From Strigops habroptila (Eukaryota > Chordata > Aves > Psittaciformes > Psittacidae), in assembly GCF_004027225.2 (NCBI RefSeq), contig NC_044290.2, forward strand, positions 7,828,906-7,892,905: 64,000 nt of DNA, in the 5' to 3' direction. The stretch's first letter is position 1; each line of letters starts with the position of its first letter. The notes under the pieces were generated by a model. That model was not told where the DNA came from, did not search any database, and was given only the letters and a program-made list of their open reading frames with translations. Positions 63,200 to 64,000 of this stretch are shown here, one piece after another. The translations under genes and the position numbers were made by a program.

Positions 63200-64000
63200 C
63201 AGCGGCTGCTGCCGCGGCTACACTTTTAGCAGCAACACAGCAAATAGCAACAGCTTAGACTTGCCCCCACAGTGATTGTTGTTGGGGTGACGCTAGAACA
63301 GTGTGCGTGAGATCAGCTGTACTGAGCCCGAGCCATCGGTGGGCTGTGGTGTGACCACAGAACTTTCTTAAACATGTAAAAGGCAGCTTGGAAAAAACAA
63401 TTACAGACAATTCTTTTGTTTCCTTTGGGCAGGGAAGGGGTGGGAGATGACGGTAGCTTTTGTAGGCTGGAGAGCACAGATTTATTAAGTCATGGCCACA
63501 GAGGAGCACAGAGGTTTCCAGCAGCTACCTCGTCCAGCGGTTCCCAAAGCTGCTCCCATGCCTCCGGCCCCATCCTGCTGTGCGGGTGGACGGGAGGGCA
63601 AGTGTGTGGCTGGGGGCTGGAAATGGGCTGAGGGGAGCAGGACAGGCTGCCCTGGTGTCTCCAAGAAGCTCACCCTTAAGGGAGGAAAAACCAAGGCAAA
63701 ATATATGGCCTAAAAGCTGGGAAACAATCAGCTTCTGTAACCAGTAGAAAGTAAATCCAGGCCAGTTCAGCTCATTTCCAGTTCCTGAGGACAGCTCAGC
63801 TGGGCTCATCACACCTCTGTGGCTTTGTTGCTCATGAAGGAGCTTGTAGGTATATGAAAATGTAATTTTATAAAAATAGAAATATATATATTTGCAGAAT
63901 AATTAATAGCTTGTCTGAATAATTCACTGACTTGTATTTAACCATAAGTAAGCATTGATAAAATGCTGCTTTTTTTTTTTTTGTTGTTTTTTGCTAAATC
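63200..64000. other. downstream DNA, no gene seen
   Basis: This is moderately GC-rich and then AT-rich DNA after HLF. No exon, repeat family or RNA gene was recognised. MMD lies downstream of HLF in human, but I see no part of it here. A T12 run lies near 63971. Confidence 0.6.

Larger units (their letters stand above)
60622..63200 (+). other. HLF: HLF 3' UTR (far end uncertain)
   Basis: This DNA follows the HLF stop. HLF transcripts in vertebrates have long 3' UTRs, and the AU-rich text at about 61700-62850 fits one. The end depends on which poly(A) signal is used. Contents in order: a G8 run, a T6C repeat, an alternating TG-rich tract, an A/G tract, AU-rich DNA and a small hairpin. Confidence 0.7.

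Noticed and set aside
63200..64000. Search for the expected downstream neighbour (MMD, - strand)
   Set aside because: None of the open frames show its membrane-protein sequence; it probably lies beyond the window.
1..64000. CRISPR arrays, operons, prophage, endogenous viral genes
   Set aside because: None were seen. The sequence is a vertebrate locus with split genes, CpG islands and CR1 elements.

Overview
The window is a piece of a bird genome. Two 5'-truncated copies of the CR1 non-LTR retrotransposon, the hallmark avian interspersed repeat, lie at 26164-26498 and 27262-27742. The only recognisable protein-coding gene has the vertebrate four-exon layout of HLF (hepatic leukaemia factor), with consensus GT-AG introns. 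No bacterial, viral or mobile gene cassette is present.

Layout. Bases 1-25440 are AT-rich upstream intergenic DNA with no recognisable exon; they contain an old MIR-like SINE relic and several AT-rich blocks that read like conserved regulatory DNA. An orphan CpG island (about 25440-26110) carries a CCAAT box, a ROR/REV-ERB element and a perfect CACGTG E-box within 36 bases. The two CR1 copies follow, with a tandem E-box between them. The HLF promoter is a second CpG island (about 28690-30100) with a G-quadruplex-prone tract, a CCAAT box, a perfect CRE and, close to the start codon, a (TCGGC)9 repeat inside an upstream ORF.

HLF is on the + strand. Coding exons are 29538-29643, 30980-31315, 57229-57449 and 60406-60621, giving a 292-residue PAR-bZIP transcription factor. 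Exon 1 encodes the N-terminus, exon 2 the activation region, exon 3 the PAR region, and exon 4 the basic region plus leucine zipper. Intron 2 is about 26 kb and holds only simple repeats and possible enhancer sequence. The 3' UTR runs from 60622 to one of several poly(A) signals (61255, 62817 or 63152). It contains a (TTTTTTC)5 tract and a complementary A/G tract about 415 bases downstream, an alternating purine-pyrimidine tract, and a small perfect hairpin. DNA after about 63200 shows no gene.

The points most worth checking are the clock-type motif cluster in the orphan upstream CpG island, the HLF reading frame that stays open far upstream of its AUG together with an overlapping uORF that contains the pentanucleotide repeat, and the complementary tracts in the 3' UTR. 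I found nothing that supports a wholly new type of system. These are regulatory observations around a known gene.
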